NCBI GenBank assembly: GCA_002367105.1
Contig: DFCS01000044.1
Coordinates: 1-64,000 of the forward strand
Reading direction: 5' to 3'
DNA length: 64,000 bases
From: Hungatella sp. UBA3048
Lineage (GTDB): Bacteria > Bacillota > Clostridia > Lachnospirales > Lachnospiraceae
The translations under genes and the position numbers were made by a program. A model generated the notes under the pieces. That model saw nothing but the letters and a program-made list of their open reading frames with translations, was not told where the DNA came from and made no database searches. Position 1 is the stretch's first letter, and each line of letters opens with the position of its first letter. This document shows positions 8,022 to 16,271 of this stretch, piece by piece.

Positions 8022-8145
8022 ACTTTAAGGCCGGCATATGCGCAGATTGAATGCAGCGTTATCTGGAATTATTGATTATAAGAATTGCAGCAAATACAGC
8101 ATTCAGACATTAAAACAAAGATTGGCCATCAAGAAGTATCGGATT
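8022..8145 (+). pseudogene. Decayed copy of tape-measure 3' end
   Basis: This stretch aligns with 1038-1183 of the tape-measure gene. The block from TGAATGCAGCG to TTATTGATTAT is identical for more than 30 bases, and the downstream CATTCAGACATTAAAACAAAG segment matches with scattered changes. A one-base deletion in the GCAGAATTG stretch and a roughly 20-base internal deletion destroy the frame. It begins directly after the acetyltransferase gene, so the cargo between 1.2 and 8.0 kb is flanked by two copies of the same phage sequence. Confidence 0.75.
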
Positions 8146-8313
8146 CCATGCAAATGCGGCGGTGGATTGTTACGTCTTGTTTTAAGTTGCCACATTTTCG
8201 TGATTTATTCCTTCTTTAAATGACCATATTTAAACGCATATATTAAAAGATAGAGACTATTTGTCAACAGCAGGTCCAGACTTTCACAGACTCGATTCGT
8301 GAAGGAGTTTTAC

Positions 8314-8341
8314 TTGACAACTCCATAAACAGGTTTATAAT
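8314..8341 (+). promoter_or_regulatory. Candidate promoter for lipoprotein gene
   Basis: TTGACA (8314-8319), 16 bases, TATAAT (8336-8341), about 100 bases before the lipoprotein start. The rest of 8146-8442 holds nothing else recognisable. Confidence 0.5.
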
Positions 8342-8442
8342 ATTAGTGGCTAGAACCAATGAAATATAGCCTTATCCTAAACTATTGTTAAAATATAATT
8401 ACTAAGCTGATATACTAATATTATAAAAATTAGGAGGCCGTC

Positions 8443-9189
8443 ATGAAACGCAACCCCTTTCTCAAGAAGACCTTATACCTTTTGCTCTCATCCGTATTTC
8501 TAGTAGTTCTAAATGCCTGCGGGCAAAACAATACCAGCACTCCGGCAGCAACGGATGCATCAGCTGTACCAAGTGAGATGGTTACGACGAATTCTGCCCA
8601 ACCTTCAGATAGTGGTTCTCCACAGACATCTGTTTATGAATCTTCTGCAAATGATGATGCGCTTGCAGCATATAAAAATTTCTTATCAGGAAGTATAAAT
8701 GCACAAGACTTAAAACACGAGATAAGTGATGGAGTTATTACAATGAAAGATATTTCCTTGGAGCCAGATTTAAAAACTTATTATGCTTTCTTTGATATGA
8801 ACGGGGATGGAATACCGGAACTTCATCTGCGCCCTATCGTGGGTGGCAGTTATGCTATTTTTACATATCTTGATGGACAAATCGTTTTATGGCATAATGG
8901 TCCTGATTATGAAACTCCGCTAAATAACGGAGCGATCTTATATGAACGCGATGGTGCAGCACCGACTCACATAAATTATTATTATTTAGTGTTGGACTCC
9001 GATGGAAATGAAATCTCAAAAGTAAATTTCTCAAAATATCACAGTGTTGATGAAAATGGTTTGACAGAAAGTACCGATTATGATGTATTTATGTTTGAAG
9101 ATAATGAAGTTGATGTAGATGAATGGAATTCACTGACAACTGAATATCTTTCGAATTCATCTGACTTAATCATTTGGAATGAATTATAA
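8443..9189 (+). CDS. Secreted lipoprotein of unknown function
   Basis: A 248-residue protein with a lipoprotein signal peptide: positive start MKRNPFLKK, hydrophobic core, and lipobox LNAC with the lipidated Cys at residue 26. A Ser/Thr/Ala/Pro-rich linker follows to about residue 70. The mature domain contains FFDMNGDGIPEL, an EF-hand-like or VCBS/FG-GAP-like calcium loop (DxNxDGxxE) common in surface lipoproteins of Lachnospiraceae. Membrane-anchored on the outside of the cell. No enzyme motif is visible. TTAGGAGG lies 6 bases before the ATG. It stands alone, just ahead of direct repeat B. Confidence 0.8.
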   Translation: MKRNPFLKKTLYLLLSSVFLVVLNACGQNNTSTPAATDASAVPSEMVTTNSAQPSDSGSPQTSVYESSANDDALAAYKNFLSGSINAQDLKHEISDGVITMKDISLEPDLKTYYAFFDMNGDGIPELHLRPIVGGSYAIFTYLDGQIVLWHNGPDYETPLNNGAILYERDGAAPTHINYYYLVLDSDGNEISKVNFSKYHSVDENGLTESTDYDVFMFEDNEVDVDEWNSLTTEYLSNSSDLIIWNEL

Positions 9190-9221
9190 GGGACTTTCGC
9201 ACTAGATTATTTAGTGCGACA

Positions 9222-9315
9222 GCGAATGAATGGTATAAGCTATTTATAAGCGATTGCAGCTGATTTATGCAAGCCGAATATAAATGAATAATTATGAAAT
9301 TAGAGCATTATTAAA
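9222..9315. repeat. Direct repeat B (att-like)
   Basis: Second copy of the repeat at 2067-2166, about 80 percent identical with one small gap. It ends 17 bases before the stop of the HxlR gene. Confidence 0.6.
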
Positions 9316-9331
9316 TCACACTGGTGTCAAT

Positions 9332-9670
9332 TTAGTCAACTTTTTTTTCGAATTTTACTTGCATTTCTCCCCAATCCTCTAAAGCTATTAAAACAGGAAT
9401 AATTTTTTTCCCTTGGTCAGTTAATCCATATTCTACATGTGGAGGGATCTCGGAGTGTTGTTTTCTCCAAATCATTCCATGGCCTTCTAAATCCTGCAAA
9501 GAACGGGTAAGCATAATATTTGTAATACCATAAAGCTGTCTCTTTAGTTCGTTATATCGAAGATTCCCTTGGGACAAATACCATAAGATGGGGAGTCTCC
9601 ATTTGCCGCATATAAAATTAAAAGCATTAACCATGTCACATGAGCCATTGTACCATTCAGTTATATTCAT
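9332..9670 (-). CDS. HxlR family transcriptional regulator
   Basis: A 112-residue winged-helix protein of the HxlR/YodB group. The signature runs FICGKWRLPILWYLSQGNLRYNELKRQL, then the recognition helix region GITNIMLTRSLQDLEGHGMI and the wing PPHVEYGLTDQGKKIIPVL. A Cys near the N-terminus (NGSCDMV) occupies the position of the redox-sensing Cys in YodB/HypR-type members. I start at ATG 9670, preceded by GAGGTGG; a longer frame upstream has no such signal. It is divergent from a truncated flavodoxin-type gene at 9804, the usual partner arrangement, which suggests it once controlled that gene. Confidence 0.85.
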   Translation of the reverse strand: MNITEWYNGSCDMVNAFNFICGKWRLPILWYLSQGNLRYNELKRQLYGITNIMLTRSLQDLEGHGMIWRKQHSEIPPHVEYGLTDQGKKIIPVLIALEDWGEMQVKFEKKVD

Positions 9671-9803
9671 TTTAACCACCTCAAAAAGATATTTACCTGG
9701 CACAAAAATGTGCGTACTTGTAAAAATGTATCTTAAAAATATAATCATATTAAAAGGCTTCTAAAATATAGTAACACTAAATCCTAAAAATTAAAAGGAG
9801 AGT

Positions 9804-9860
9804 ATGATATTTTATTTTTCAGGTACAGGGAATAGTTTATGGGTGGAACAGAGGATATAT
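9804..9860 (+). pseudogene. N-terminal stub of flavodoxin/EFR1-type ferredoxin gene
   Basis: AAAAGGAG is followed at the right distance by an ATG encoding MIFYFSGTGNSLWV, the FMN phosphate-binding start of EFR1-family (flavodoxin plus 2[4Fe-4S] ferredoxin) proteins. After about 18 codons the family similarity stops and the frame runs into unrelated sequence. The gene has therefore been cut, leaving its promoter, ribosome-binding site and first codons beside its HxlR regulator. Confidence 0.65.
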
Positions 9861-9994
9861 TTGACTGCTATAGTGGAAGCTTTCCTTAGTTTAGAACGCA
9901 GAATATCAATCTGTATTTTATTAACCTTATATATTCACTTTTTTAGCCGATATCAATAATAGCAATGAAAAGTAACAAGAAAAGGGGATATCTT

Positions 9995-10708
9995 ATGTAT
10001 ATTGGAAAAATGAACGGGCATAAGCCTTTCCAAGCTATCAATGCCATCAACCGTTCCGCCGCTAACCAGACAGAGGCATTGTTTGGAAAAAAGAAAGACG
10101 ATGAGAACCGGGATACCACCGTCATTTCTCCTGTTGGCAAAAACCAGAGTATGCTAGAGCTGCTGATGAAACAGAAGGAATTCTTACAGGAACAGAAAAA
10201 GTCCCTTATGGACTCAGCTCAAGAAAATGGAACTGATGTAAAAGAACAGCTGAAAGAATTCGAAAAACGGCTGGAGGAAATCGACAATCAGATTTCTCAA
10301 CTTCAGGCAAGGCAGGCAGAAGAAACGGAGGATGAGGATTCTGATGGCAGGATCTACGATAAGCCAAAGACAAAGGAGGAAGCCCAGGCAGACCAGCTAA
10401 ACAGCATCTCCGCCCTTTCTGTCAACCAAGAGCAGGCGGAAACAATTCACCAGGAAAAAAAGCATCTGGATGGAACCATCCGGGTCCTGGAGGCTGAAAT
10501 ATCAAGAGGTCATGGCAATATAGAAGCCAAATCTAAAAAGGTGACAGAGCTTAAGGGCCGGTCTCTGGAAATCGACGATAACACCAGTCAGAAGTTGGAG
10601 AATGTTCACAAATCCATTGAAGAGATAAGGAATGAATCAAGCGAAGCTGTTATCGATGACGACGAAGATATGAAAACCGACGAAAAAAATGTGAAAGATG
10701 GGCAATAA
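9995..10708 (+). CDS. Coiled-coil protein of unknown function
   Basis: A 237-residue highly charged protein without signal peptide or membrane segment. Residues about 50-110 and 145-220 have strong heptad patterns (MLELLMKQKEFLQEQKKSL, EQLKEFEKRLEEIDNQISQLQ), and the C-terminus is acidic (VIDDDEDMKTDEKNVKDGQ). ATG 9995 follows AAAAGGGG by 8 bases, a better start than ATG 9965. It stands alone and ends at a very strong terminator. Proteins of this type occur in related genomes as hypothetical proteins; no role can be assigned. Confidence 0.7.
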   Translation: MYIGKMNGHKPFQAINAINRSAANQTEALFGKKKDDENRDTTVISPVGKNQSMLELLMKQKEFLQEQKKSLMDSAQENGTDVKEQLKEFEKRLEEIDNQISQLQARQAEETEDEDSDGRIYDKPKTKEEAQADQLNSISALSVNQEQAETIHQEKKHLDGTIRVLEAEISRGHGNIEAKSKKVTELKGRSLEIDDNTSQKLENVHKSIEEIRNESSEAVIDDDEDMKTDEKNVKDGQ

Positions 10709-10720
10709 ATAGTGCAATCG

Positions 10721-10765
10721 AAAACACCTCCTGCAATCCAATTCTTTAATTGCAGGAGGTGTTTT
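10721..10765 (+). terminator. Strong terminator after coiled-coil gene
   Basis: Perfect 17-base stem AAAACACCTCCTGCAAT / ATTGCAGGAGGTGTTTT with an 11-base loop; its own TTTT forms the tail. It could work in both directions. Confidence 0.85.
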
Positions 10766-10854
10766 AAGTTATAACCTGTGTACCGGAATATTATTATTTT
10801 AATTACCAGTATGACTATGAAAATAACAGCTATACAACACTATAGATTTTTTCT

Positions 10855-11060
10855 TTTTCCATTCTAATCCAATCAAATGTCCATGAAAGTGTAAACCTAA
10901 TTTTTAAAATCTTTAAGTCCCATGAATTCTTTTCTGACATATTCATCAACTCCAACTCCATATTCTTTTGCAAGCGTTAAAAGTATGCCTGATATCATGT
11001 AAAACATGACCAAAATATTTAGCTCGTACTTTTCTTCATAATCCGATTATTTGCTTTTAA
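10855..11060 (-). pseudogene. Second, more decayed tyrosine recombinase C-terminus
   Basis: Read on the minus strand this aligns with the fragment at 2157-2387: matching blocks include the equivalents of KFMG, YGVDEYARK and the region around NGRHTF, with CAAATGTCCATGA and TATTCATCAACTCC shared at DNA level. Several indels and a duplicated ACTCC destroy the frame. The remaining parts of 10766-11268 hold no other gene. Confidence 0.6.
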
Positions 11061-11268
11061 TGACAATTGTGATCTCTGCTGGTTTAATAATTAGTAATTT
11101 TATTATAATTACAGTCTTCTTAAGATTTGAAATTTTTACTGTCAAATTTTTACAAATAGTTTACTTGTTTTTACAAATATATAAACTTCATTGACTTAAA
11201 ATTGCTTCAGATTATATAATTTATCTGAATTTAAAATAACCTATGCAATTATAAGGAGGTCAAGATCT

Positions 11269-11724
11269 ATGAAAAAAAAGTATTTAGCGATTACAACTTT
11301 ATCTATAGCATTAGCCATAGGAAGTGCTATATCATCATTTGCTGCAGGATTTGTGAATACCCCGCAGGGGGTAAAGTACCAGTGGGGATCTGGTGATTAT
11401 TGTACTAATAACTGGGTCATTTACAAAAATCATTGGTTCTTCTTTGGTAATGACCAGCTTATGCGTACCGGGTGGATTCAAAGGGATAACACATGGTATT
11501 ACACAGCTGACACCGGTGAACTTCAGGGCGGGATAATGAATATAAATGACAATGTCTACTACTTTGACACCAATACCTTGAAAATGATAACCGGTCCCTA
11601 CACTTACAATGGTGTCACACATAACTTTACAGAAAATGGAACCACTGACGGCGGCCCATACGTCTACACAGAATGGAACAGTGATGGCACCATCAGGCGT
11701 GGTACAAAATTTGGTGTCCGTTAA
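11269..11724 (+). CDS. Secreted protein with cell-wall-binding repeats (short)
   Basis: A 151-residue exported protein: signal peptide MKKKYLAITTLSIALAIG..., with cleavage after SSFAA near residue 26. The mature part is built of about three aromatic-rich repeats of the choline-binding/CW_binding type (NHWFFFGNDQLMRTGWIQ, NTWYYTADTGELQGG, NVYYFDTNTLKMITG). Such repeats bind choline or wall polymers. No catalytic domain is present, so it may be a wall-associated decoy, adhesin or inhibitor. GGAGG precedes the ATG. It lies upstream of, and on the same strand as, a larger protein of the same type, 106 bases away. Confidence 0.85.
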   Translation: MKKKYLAITTLSIALAIGSAISSFAAGFVNTPQGVKYQWGSGDYCTNNWVIYKNHWFFFGNDQLMRTGWIQRDNTWYYTADTGELQGGIMNINDNVYYFDTNTLKMITGPYTYNGVTHNFTENGTTDGGPYVYTEWNSDGTIRRGTKFGVR

Positions 11725-11830
11725 GTAGGGAACCGCTTTTGATATTTACCGTACCGGAGGCCAAAAAGTTCGCCCATGGTTTAGCTGTAATAAAATATTT
11801 TATTTAATTAGAAAAAGTAGGTGAGTTTTT

Positions 11831-13252
11831 ATGAAGTACTTTAGGAAGTTGGTGGCCTGGGCTTCTGTAATAACAGTACTCTGGATTAGCATCCCACTTG
11901 AATCCCTGGCAGCTTCATCGAAAACTATATCATCGGTGACTATTTATGTAGGACTGGAGGATTTGGAAGAAGGAAAGACGTTACCGTCAGAAGTTTCCTT
12001 TAAAAAAACGGAAAAATCAGGAAATTATGTCTGTAGCAATAATAGCATGTATGAAGTTACGGATTTAAATTGGATAACCTCTGACAATAAGGAAATGGTG
12101 ATTGGTTCAAAGCCGAAAATGAAAGTAACTTTACGGGCTATAGATTCCGATGAATATGCTTTTAAAGGAGGATATAATTCCGGTAATGTGTCAATAAAGG
12201 GAGGAGATTATGTAACATCCAGCCGTTCCAGGGCAGATACCTTATCTGTGACATTTACGTTCAATCCTTTAAAAGGAACCTATAATTCACCAGAAAGTGC
12301 TTACTGGGGGGATTCAGGAATCGGAGATGCCGAATGGAGCGAAGGGGAATACAGTTCCGGAGCATATGATGTCTATTTATACCGCGGAAATACAATCATA
12401 AAAAAGGTTGAGAGTTTGAAAAAAACTTCTTATGATTTCTATCCTTACATGACAAAAGCAGGCAGTTACATTTTTAAAGTCAGAACTACACCAGGTACGG
12501 AAACAGAAAAGAAATATGGTAAGAAAAGTGAATGGACAGAATCTGATGAAGCATATCTTACGGAAGAAAACGTGTCTGACGGAAGTGGACAGAATGGCCC
12601 CTGGAATTCAAATTCGGAAGTTGGTTGGATTAGGGATGGAAATACCTGGTATTATAAGTACCCTGATGGTACTTATCAAAAATCCTGGTTAAATATAAAT
12701 AACAAATGGTATATGTTTAACAGCAATGGAATGATGGTTATTGGATGGAAGCAAAGCAACGATCACTGGTATTATTTTAATAGTAATGGAGCCCTGGTGA
12801 CTGGCTGGATTGTCTCCGGTAACAACTGGTATTACTTCAATGCCAATGGTCCCATGGCAACTGGCTGGGTTAAGTCCAATAATAGGTGGTACTACCTAAA
12901 TCCTTCGGCGGCCACTGGAGTAGAAGGAGCTATGGAGACTGGCTGGATTATCTCCAATAATCATTGGTATTATTTGAACTCTTCATTAGATACAGGAGTG
13001 GAGGGCTCGATGCATACTGGCTGGAGACAGATAAATGGAAACTGGTATTATTTCAATGCCAATGGTTCCATGGCAACTGGCGGGGTCTTTTATAATAATA
13101 AGTGGTATTATACAGATTTTGCCGGAGCCATGCAATCAGGCTGGAAACAGATAAATGAAAACTGGTATTATTTCAATAGTGATGGGGCCATGGCAGTCAA
13201 CACAATAATCAACGGTTTCTTTATCAATGAAGATGGTACATGGTACAAGTAA
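11831..13252 (+). CDS. Secreted cell-wall-binding repeat protein (large)
   Basis: A 473-residue exported protein with a signal peptide (cleavage near SLAA, residue 28). Residues about 35-235 form a beta-rich region of unknown fold (TISSVTIYVGLEDLEEG...). From about residue 255 to the end there are nine or ten repeats of about 20 residues with the pattern GWxxxxxxWYYFNxxGxM, the CW_binding_1 type. Two repeats carry an inserted ATGVEGAM or DTGVEGSM segment. No peptidase, amidase or glucosidase motif was seen. GTAGGTGAG precedes the ATG. It is probably anchored non-covalently to wall polymers; its ligand is unknown. Confidence 0.85.
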   Translation: MKYFRKLVAWASVITVLWISIPLESLAASSKTISSVTIYVGLEDLEEGKTLPSEVSFKKTEKSGNYVCSNNSMYEVTDLNWITSDNKEMVIGSKPKMKVTLRAIDSDEYAFKGGYNSGNVSIKGGDYVTSSRSRADTLSVTFTFNPLKGTYNSPESAYWGDSGIGDAEWSEGEYSSGAYDVYLYRGNTIIKKVESLKKTSYDFYPYMTKAGSYIFKVRTTPGTETEKKYGKKSEWTESDEAYLTEENVSDGSGQNGPWNSNSEVGWIRDGNTWYYKYPDGTYQKSWLNINNKWYMFNSNGMMVIGWKQSNDHWYYFNSNGALVTGWIVSGNNWYYFNANGPMATGWVKSNNRWYYLNPSAATGVEGAMETGWIISNNHWYYLNSSLDTGVEGSMHTGWRQINGNWYYFNANGSMATGGVFYNNKWYYTDFAGAMQSGWKQINENWYYFNSDGAMAVNTIINGFFINEDGTWYK

Positions 13253-13351
13253 TTAAAGACAGGAATGATAGGTTTTTCTCAAATCTCCGCCATAACTCAT
13301 GCTGTTATTAATGATATTAAAGCTGCTGTTAACGACGTATTACAAATAATA

Positions 13352-13425
13352 TTAGTATTTATTTTAAAGTGATTACTGCTGACTTATGCAACGATAATGG
13401 AATATAGGAATTAAATAATATAAAG
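13352..13425. repeat. Direct repeat C (short att-like copy)
   Basis: Shares TAAAGTGATTACTGCTGA and TTATGCAACRATA with repeat A; the right half is more diverged. Confidence 0.5.
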
Positions 13426-13435
13426 GATCACCTTA

Positions 13436-13472
13436 CAAAAAAGAGGTAGAGATATTAATGTCTTTACCTCTA
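13436..13472 (-). terminator. Terminator of zinc-ribbon gene
   Basis: On the minus strand: AGAGGTA / TACCTCT stem, followed by six T residues, 6 bases past the stop of the gene at 13478. Confidence 0.7.
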
Positions 13473-13477
13473 ATATT

Positions 13478-13693
13478 TTATCCATGGACGAGCATTCCGC
13501 ACTCTTCACAATATAGCCAAGTAGACTTATTACGAACTTTATTAGGTGTTTTAATCCTTTTAGCGTTGGCATTGTTATACCCACATACAGGACATATAAA
13601 TTTGGTTTCGCCATACCAGCCTATTTTTTCTAAAGCATTTAATCCAGTTTCAATAAAAACGAAACATTCATCATTTTTTAATTGTTTTTCCAT
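13478..13693 (-). CDS. Small zinc-ribbon protein
   Basis: A 71-residue protein with two CxxC pairs, FICPVCGYNN and YCEECGMLVHG, separated by a basic linker (AKRIKTPNKVRNK): a typical zinc ribbon. ATG 13693 is preceded by AAAGGAG at 7 bases; a longer upstream frame lacks a signal. The conserved layout CPxCGxxN...KT..KxRxxT.LxxxxxxCxxCG is common in small cysteine-rich KTR-type proteins of Firmicutes. It probably binds zinc and possibly nucleic acid. It stands alone with its own terminator. Confidence 0.75.
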   Translation of the reverse strand: MEKQLKNDECFVFIETGLNALEKIGWYGETKFICPVCGYNNANAKRIKTPNKVRNKSTWLYCEECGMLVHG

Positions 13694-13801
13694 TGCAATT
13701 ACTCCTTTGTGTCTTTTCATAATCAGTATAACATATTCAGAAATAAAAATCAAACATATGTTCGGCAATGCGTTTTAATAGCAATTTAAGCAATTTATAA
13801 T

Positions 13802-14101
13802 AAGCTTTTATCCGGATTTATAAGGGAAGGAATTAGTGGTGCAACCATATTGGACAGCCAGGGAGTGGGAAGTGCTATTGTGAATAATGAGAATAGGAGC
13901 GCCCCATTATTCAACACTTTACATATGCTTCTAAGTGATTCACATCCTTATAGTAAAACAATTTTTACGGTTCTTGAAAACGAGAGTTTAGTGGATAAAG
14001 CGGTAGCAGTCATTTAGGAAGCAGTTGACGGCATATCAGGTATTGGGGAAGGATTTATGTTTACAGTCCCCATCGGAAAAGTCTATCAGATGAATCGATA
14101 A
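13802..14101 (+). pseudogene. P-II-like signalling protein, truncated and with an internal stop
   Basis: A single frame reads KLLSGFIREGISGATILDS, then LFNTLHMLLSDSHPYSKTIF, TVLENESLVDKAVAVI, a TAG at 14015, then EAVDGISGIGEGFMFTVPIG and KVYQM. This matches the C-terminal three-quarters of the small P-II-like proteins of Firmicutes (GATILDSxGxG, TIFTVLExE, GxxFTVPIGKVYG). The N-terminal beta-strand and start codon are missing and TAG replaces a Glu codon (GAG to TAG in a EEAV context). Both lesions point to an inactive relic. Confidence 0.75.
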
Positions 14102-14200
14102 GACTGATCGGATCGTTGAGGGGCTCATTGGACGACACTTGTTGGAGCGTTTCAGTACTTTCCGAAATGTACAAGCATGACTAAAATATCATATTTTACA

Positions 14201-14243
14201 GGGGTGTTGCAGAGCAAATGCATTGTTCTGCAGCACCCTTTTA
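14201..14243 (+). terminator. Terminator downstream of P-II relic
   Basis: GGGTGTTGCAGA / TCTGCAGCACCC stem (one G-U pair) followed by TTTT. Confidence 0.7.
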
Positions 14244-14379
14244 CGTTACGAATAACCGTCAGGAGGTAGATGATATTCATATACGAATATTTAAGCTATA
14301 AAATTGGAAATGCATACATATTATAAAGTGAATATTATGCTGAAGTATAGTGCATGTGTATTTTGATGAGAGGTATAAT

Positions 14380-15774
14380 ATGTGGAATGAGAAGATGAAA
14401 GCACTATCCAAAAGAGGAATCATAGGAAATACAATAATTGTTATTGCTTCGGTTATACTGATATATTTACTTGTATCGTTATATTTTACAAATCATTTCT
14501 ATATTTCCACAGTAATAAATGGAGTAAATGTTTCGTTAAAAGCGAATGATGATGTGGATCGGATAATGAGAAACTACATAAAGGACTATAAGCTGCAACT
14601 CATAGAAAGAAACGGGGAAGTCGAAAACATAACCGGGCGGGAGGTTGGATTGGAATACAACGGGGAAGATCATATAACAAATCTTCTCCATAAGCAGAAT
14701 TCTCTAAAATGGATCGTTTCATTATTTAAAGATCAAAAACTATATTCGAAGGATTTATTTACTTATAATAAAAAAGCTCTGGAAAATAAAATAAGTGAAT
14801 TAAATTGTTTAAATAATAATCTGATAGAATCACAAAATGTGGGTTTTAAATATTCTAACGGTTCCTATGAACTGGTGGAAGAAGTGTATGGTAATAAAAT
14901 AAGGAAAGATAATCTGGTGAAAGCAATTCAGTCAGGTATTTTAATGGGAGAGACTAAATTAGATCTGAATGAAAAACTTTGTTATGAAAATCCCAAATAT
15001 ACCTTAACCTCGGCTAAAACTCATAAAACGAAAGATATTTTAAATAAGTACGTATCAACCAGTATTACCTTTACATTTGGTACAGAAAGGGAAATACTAG
15101 ATGGGAACATGATACATAAATGGTTAAATGTTGATGATAATTTGGATGTGGAAATAAATAAGACCTCTGTTGCAAAGTATGTGAATGGATTGAGCAAAAA
15201 ATATGATACTGTCGGAATTACAAGAAATTTCCGGTCATCGGTTGGAAAAGTAGTAGAAGTTAAAGGCGGACTTTATGGTTGGAAAATTAATCAGGACGCA
15301 GAAACTAAGGAACTGCTGAAAAATATAAGCCATGGGCTGATACTTACCAAGGAACCTGTTTATACACAAAAAGCTTTGTCCCGAGATGAGAATGAGATAG
15401 GCAATACCTACGTAGAAATCAACATAACCAGACAGCATTTATGGTATTATAAAGATGGGAAGTTAATGATCCATGGCCCAGTGGTAACAGGGAATCCTAA
15501 CAGAGGATATTCAACTGTGGTTGGAGCCTATATGCTTAACTATAAGCAAAGAGATACAGTCTTAACAGGACCGGGTTATGCGGCGGGTGTGCAGTACTGG
15601 ATGCCTTTCTATGGGAATATAGGAGTTCATGATGCGAGCTGGAGGCGTTCCTTTGGAGGTGAGATATACAAAAGAAATGGCACACATGGATGTGTAAATG
15701 CTCCATTATATTTAGCAAAAACGATTTTTGAACATATAGAAGAAGGGATTCCTATTATCTCTTATGAGGAATAG
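14380..15774 (+). CDS. L,D-transpeptidase (YkuD) with peptidoglycan-binding region
   Basis: A 464-residue single-pass membrane protein: cytosolic N-terminus, one transmembrane helix at about residues 14-36, then an extracytoplasmic region of two repeated putative peptidoglycan-binding domains (PG_binding_4 style, about 45-320). The C-terminal catalytic YkuD domain begins at about residue 340 (VEINITRQHLWYYKDGKL). The catalytic motif is complete: IGVHDASW, then THGCVNAP with His436 and Cys438. The enzyme makes 3-3 cross-links or attaches proteins to peptidoglycan, giving resistance to many beta-lactams. ATG 14380 with GAGAGG upstream is preferred over GTG 14350. Its terminator lies at 15868. 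Confidence 0.9.
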   Translation: MWNEKMKALSKRGIIGNTIIVIASVILIYLLVSLYFTNHFYISTVINGVNVSLKANDDVDRIMRNYIKDYKLQLIERNGEVENITGREVGLEYNGEDHITNLLHKQNSLKWIVSLFKDQKLYSKDLFTYNKKALENKISELNCLNNNLIESQNVGFKYSNGSYELVEEVYGNKIRKDNLVKAIQSGILMGETKLDLNEKLCYENPKYTLTSAKTHKTKDILNKYVSTSITFTFGTEREILDGNMIHKWLNVDDNLDVEINKTSVAKYVNGLSKKYDTVGITRNFRSSVGKVVEVKGGLYGWKINQDAETKELLKNISHGLILTKEPVYTQKALSRDENEIGNTYVEINITRQHLWYYKDGKLMIHGPVVTGNPNRGYSTVVGAYMLNYKQRDTVLTGPGYAAGVQYWMPFYGNIGVHDASWRRSFGGEIYKRNGTHGCVNAPLYLAKTIFEHIEEGIPIISYEE

Positions 15775-15867
15775 TAAATATTAGATATTAAAACATATTG
15801 GGGTATTGATGGAGATCCGGTTGTCACTACGCCAACAACCAAACGAAATCATACAATAAATCATTAG

Positions 15868-15896
15868 AGAACGCCCTTTACAGGACGTTCTTTTTG
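15868..15896 (+). terminator. Terminator after L,D-transpeptidase gene
   Basis: AGAACG-CCC / GG-ACGTTCT stem with a short loop and TTTTT tail. Confidence 0.75.
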
Positions 15897-15953
15897 TAAC
15901 CTTACGTAGGATTTATGAAAAGAAAGGAAACGTAAAGCGAATGGATGGATGAT

Positions 15954-16181
15954 TTAAGACTTTTCAGACATATTATTAGCCTGATCGGAGGAAGTGGTAT
16001 TTGATGAGGATTTATCGTTTGCAGATGAATTACAGATTGAACGGCGAACAGCGATTGCACTTAATGCGTCACTTAACAATAGCGTGTCTGCAGCCAAAAG
16101 TGATAATTCATCATCATTTAAACAATCTGCTATTTGACAAGCCAATGCAGAAATAAATAATACATCGCAACAATAACTCAT
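15954..16181 (-). CDS. DUF6774-like small protein
   Basis: A 75-residue protein whose first 50 residues (SYCCDVLFISALACQIADCL, NDDELSLLAADTLLLSDALS, AIAVRRSICN) match the pattern of DUF6774: an N-terminal Cys, an ALAC-x-IAxC segment, then a helix with LLAAxxxxLxDxLxxIAxxRxxC. The C-terminal 22 residues are Ser/Asn/Asp-rich and disordered. GGAGGG lies 5-6 bases before the ATG, supporting a real gene. Five Cys residues suggest metal binding or disulfides. The function of the family is unknown. Confidence 0.75.
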   Translation of the reverse strand: MSYCCDVLFISALACQIADCLNDDELSLLAADTLLLSDALSAIAVRRSICNSSANDKSSSNTTSSDQANNMSEKS

Positions 16182-16271
16182 ATTATCCCTCCGATTATAT
16201 ATATGAATGAGTTATTGTTTTATACATTTTTCAAAAGAATGGAAGAGGTACAATGAAAAACTTAATAATAC

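Noticed and set aside
12640..13240. Tandem DNA repeat array
   Set aside because: The repetition is that of the cell-wall-binding protein repeats, diverged at DNA level and in frame; it needs no separate explanation.
13266..13372. Short open frame MIGFSQISAITHAVINDIKA...
   Set aside because: The ribosome-binding site is too close to the ATG, there is no family match and the frame runs into repeat C; probably chance or a relic.
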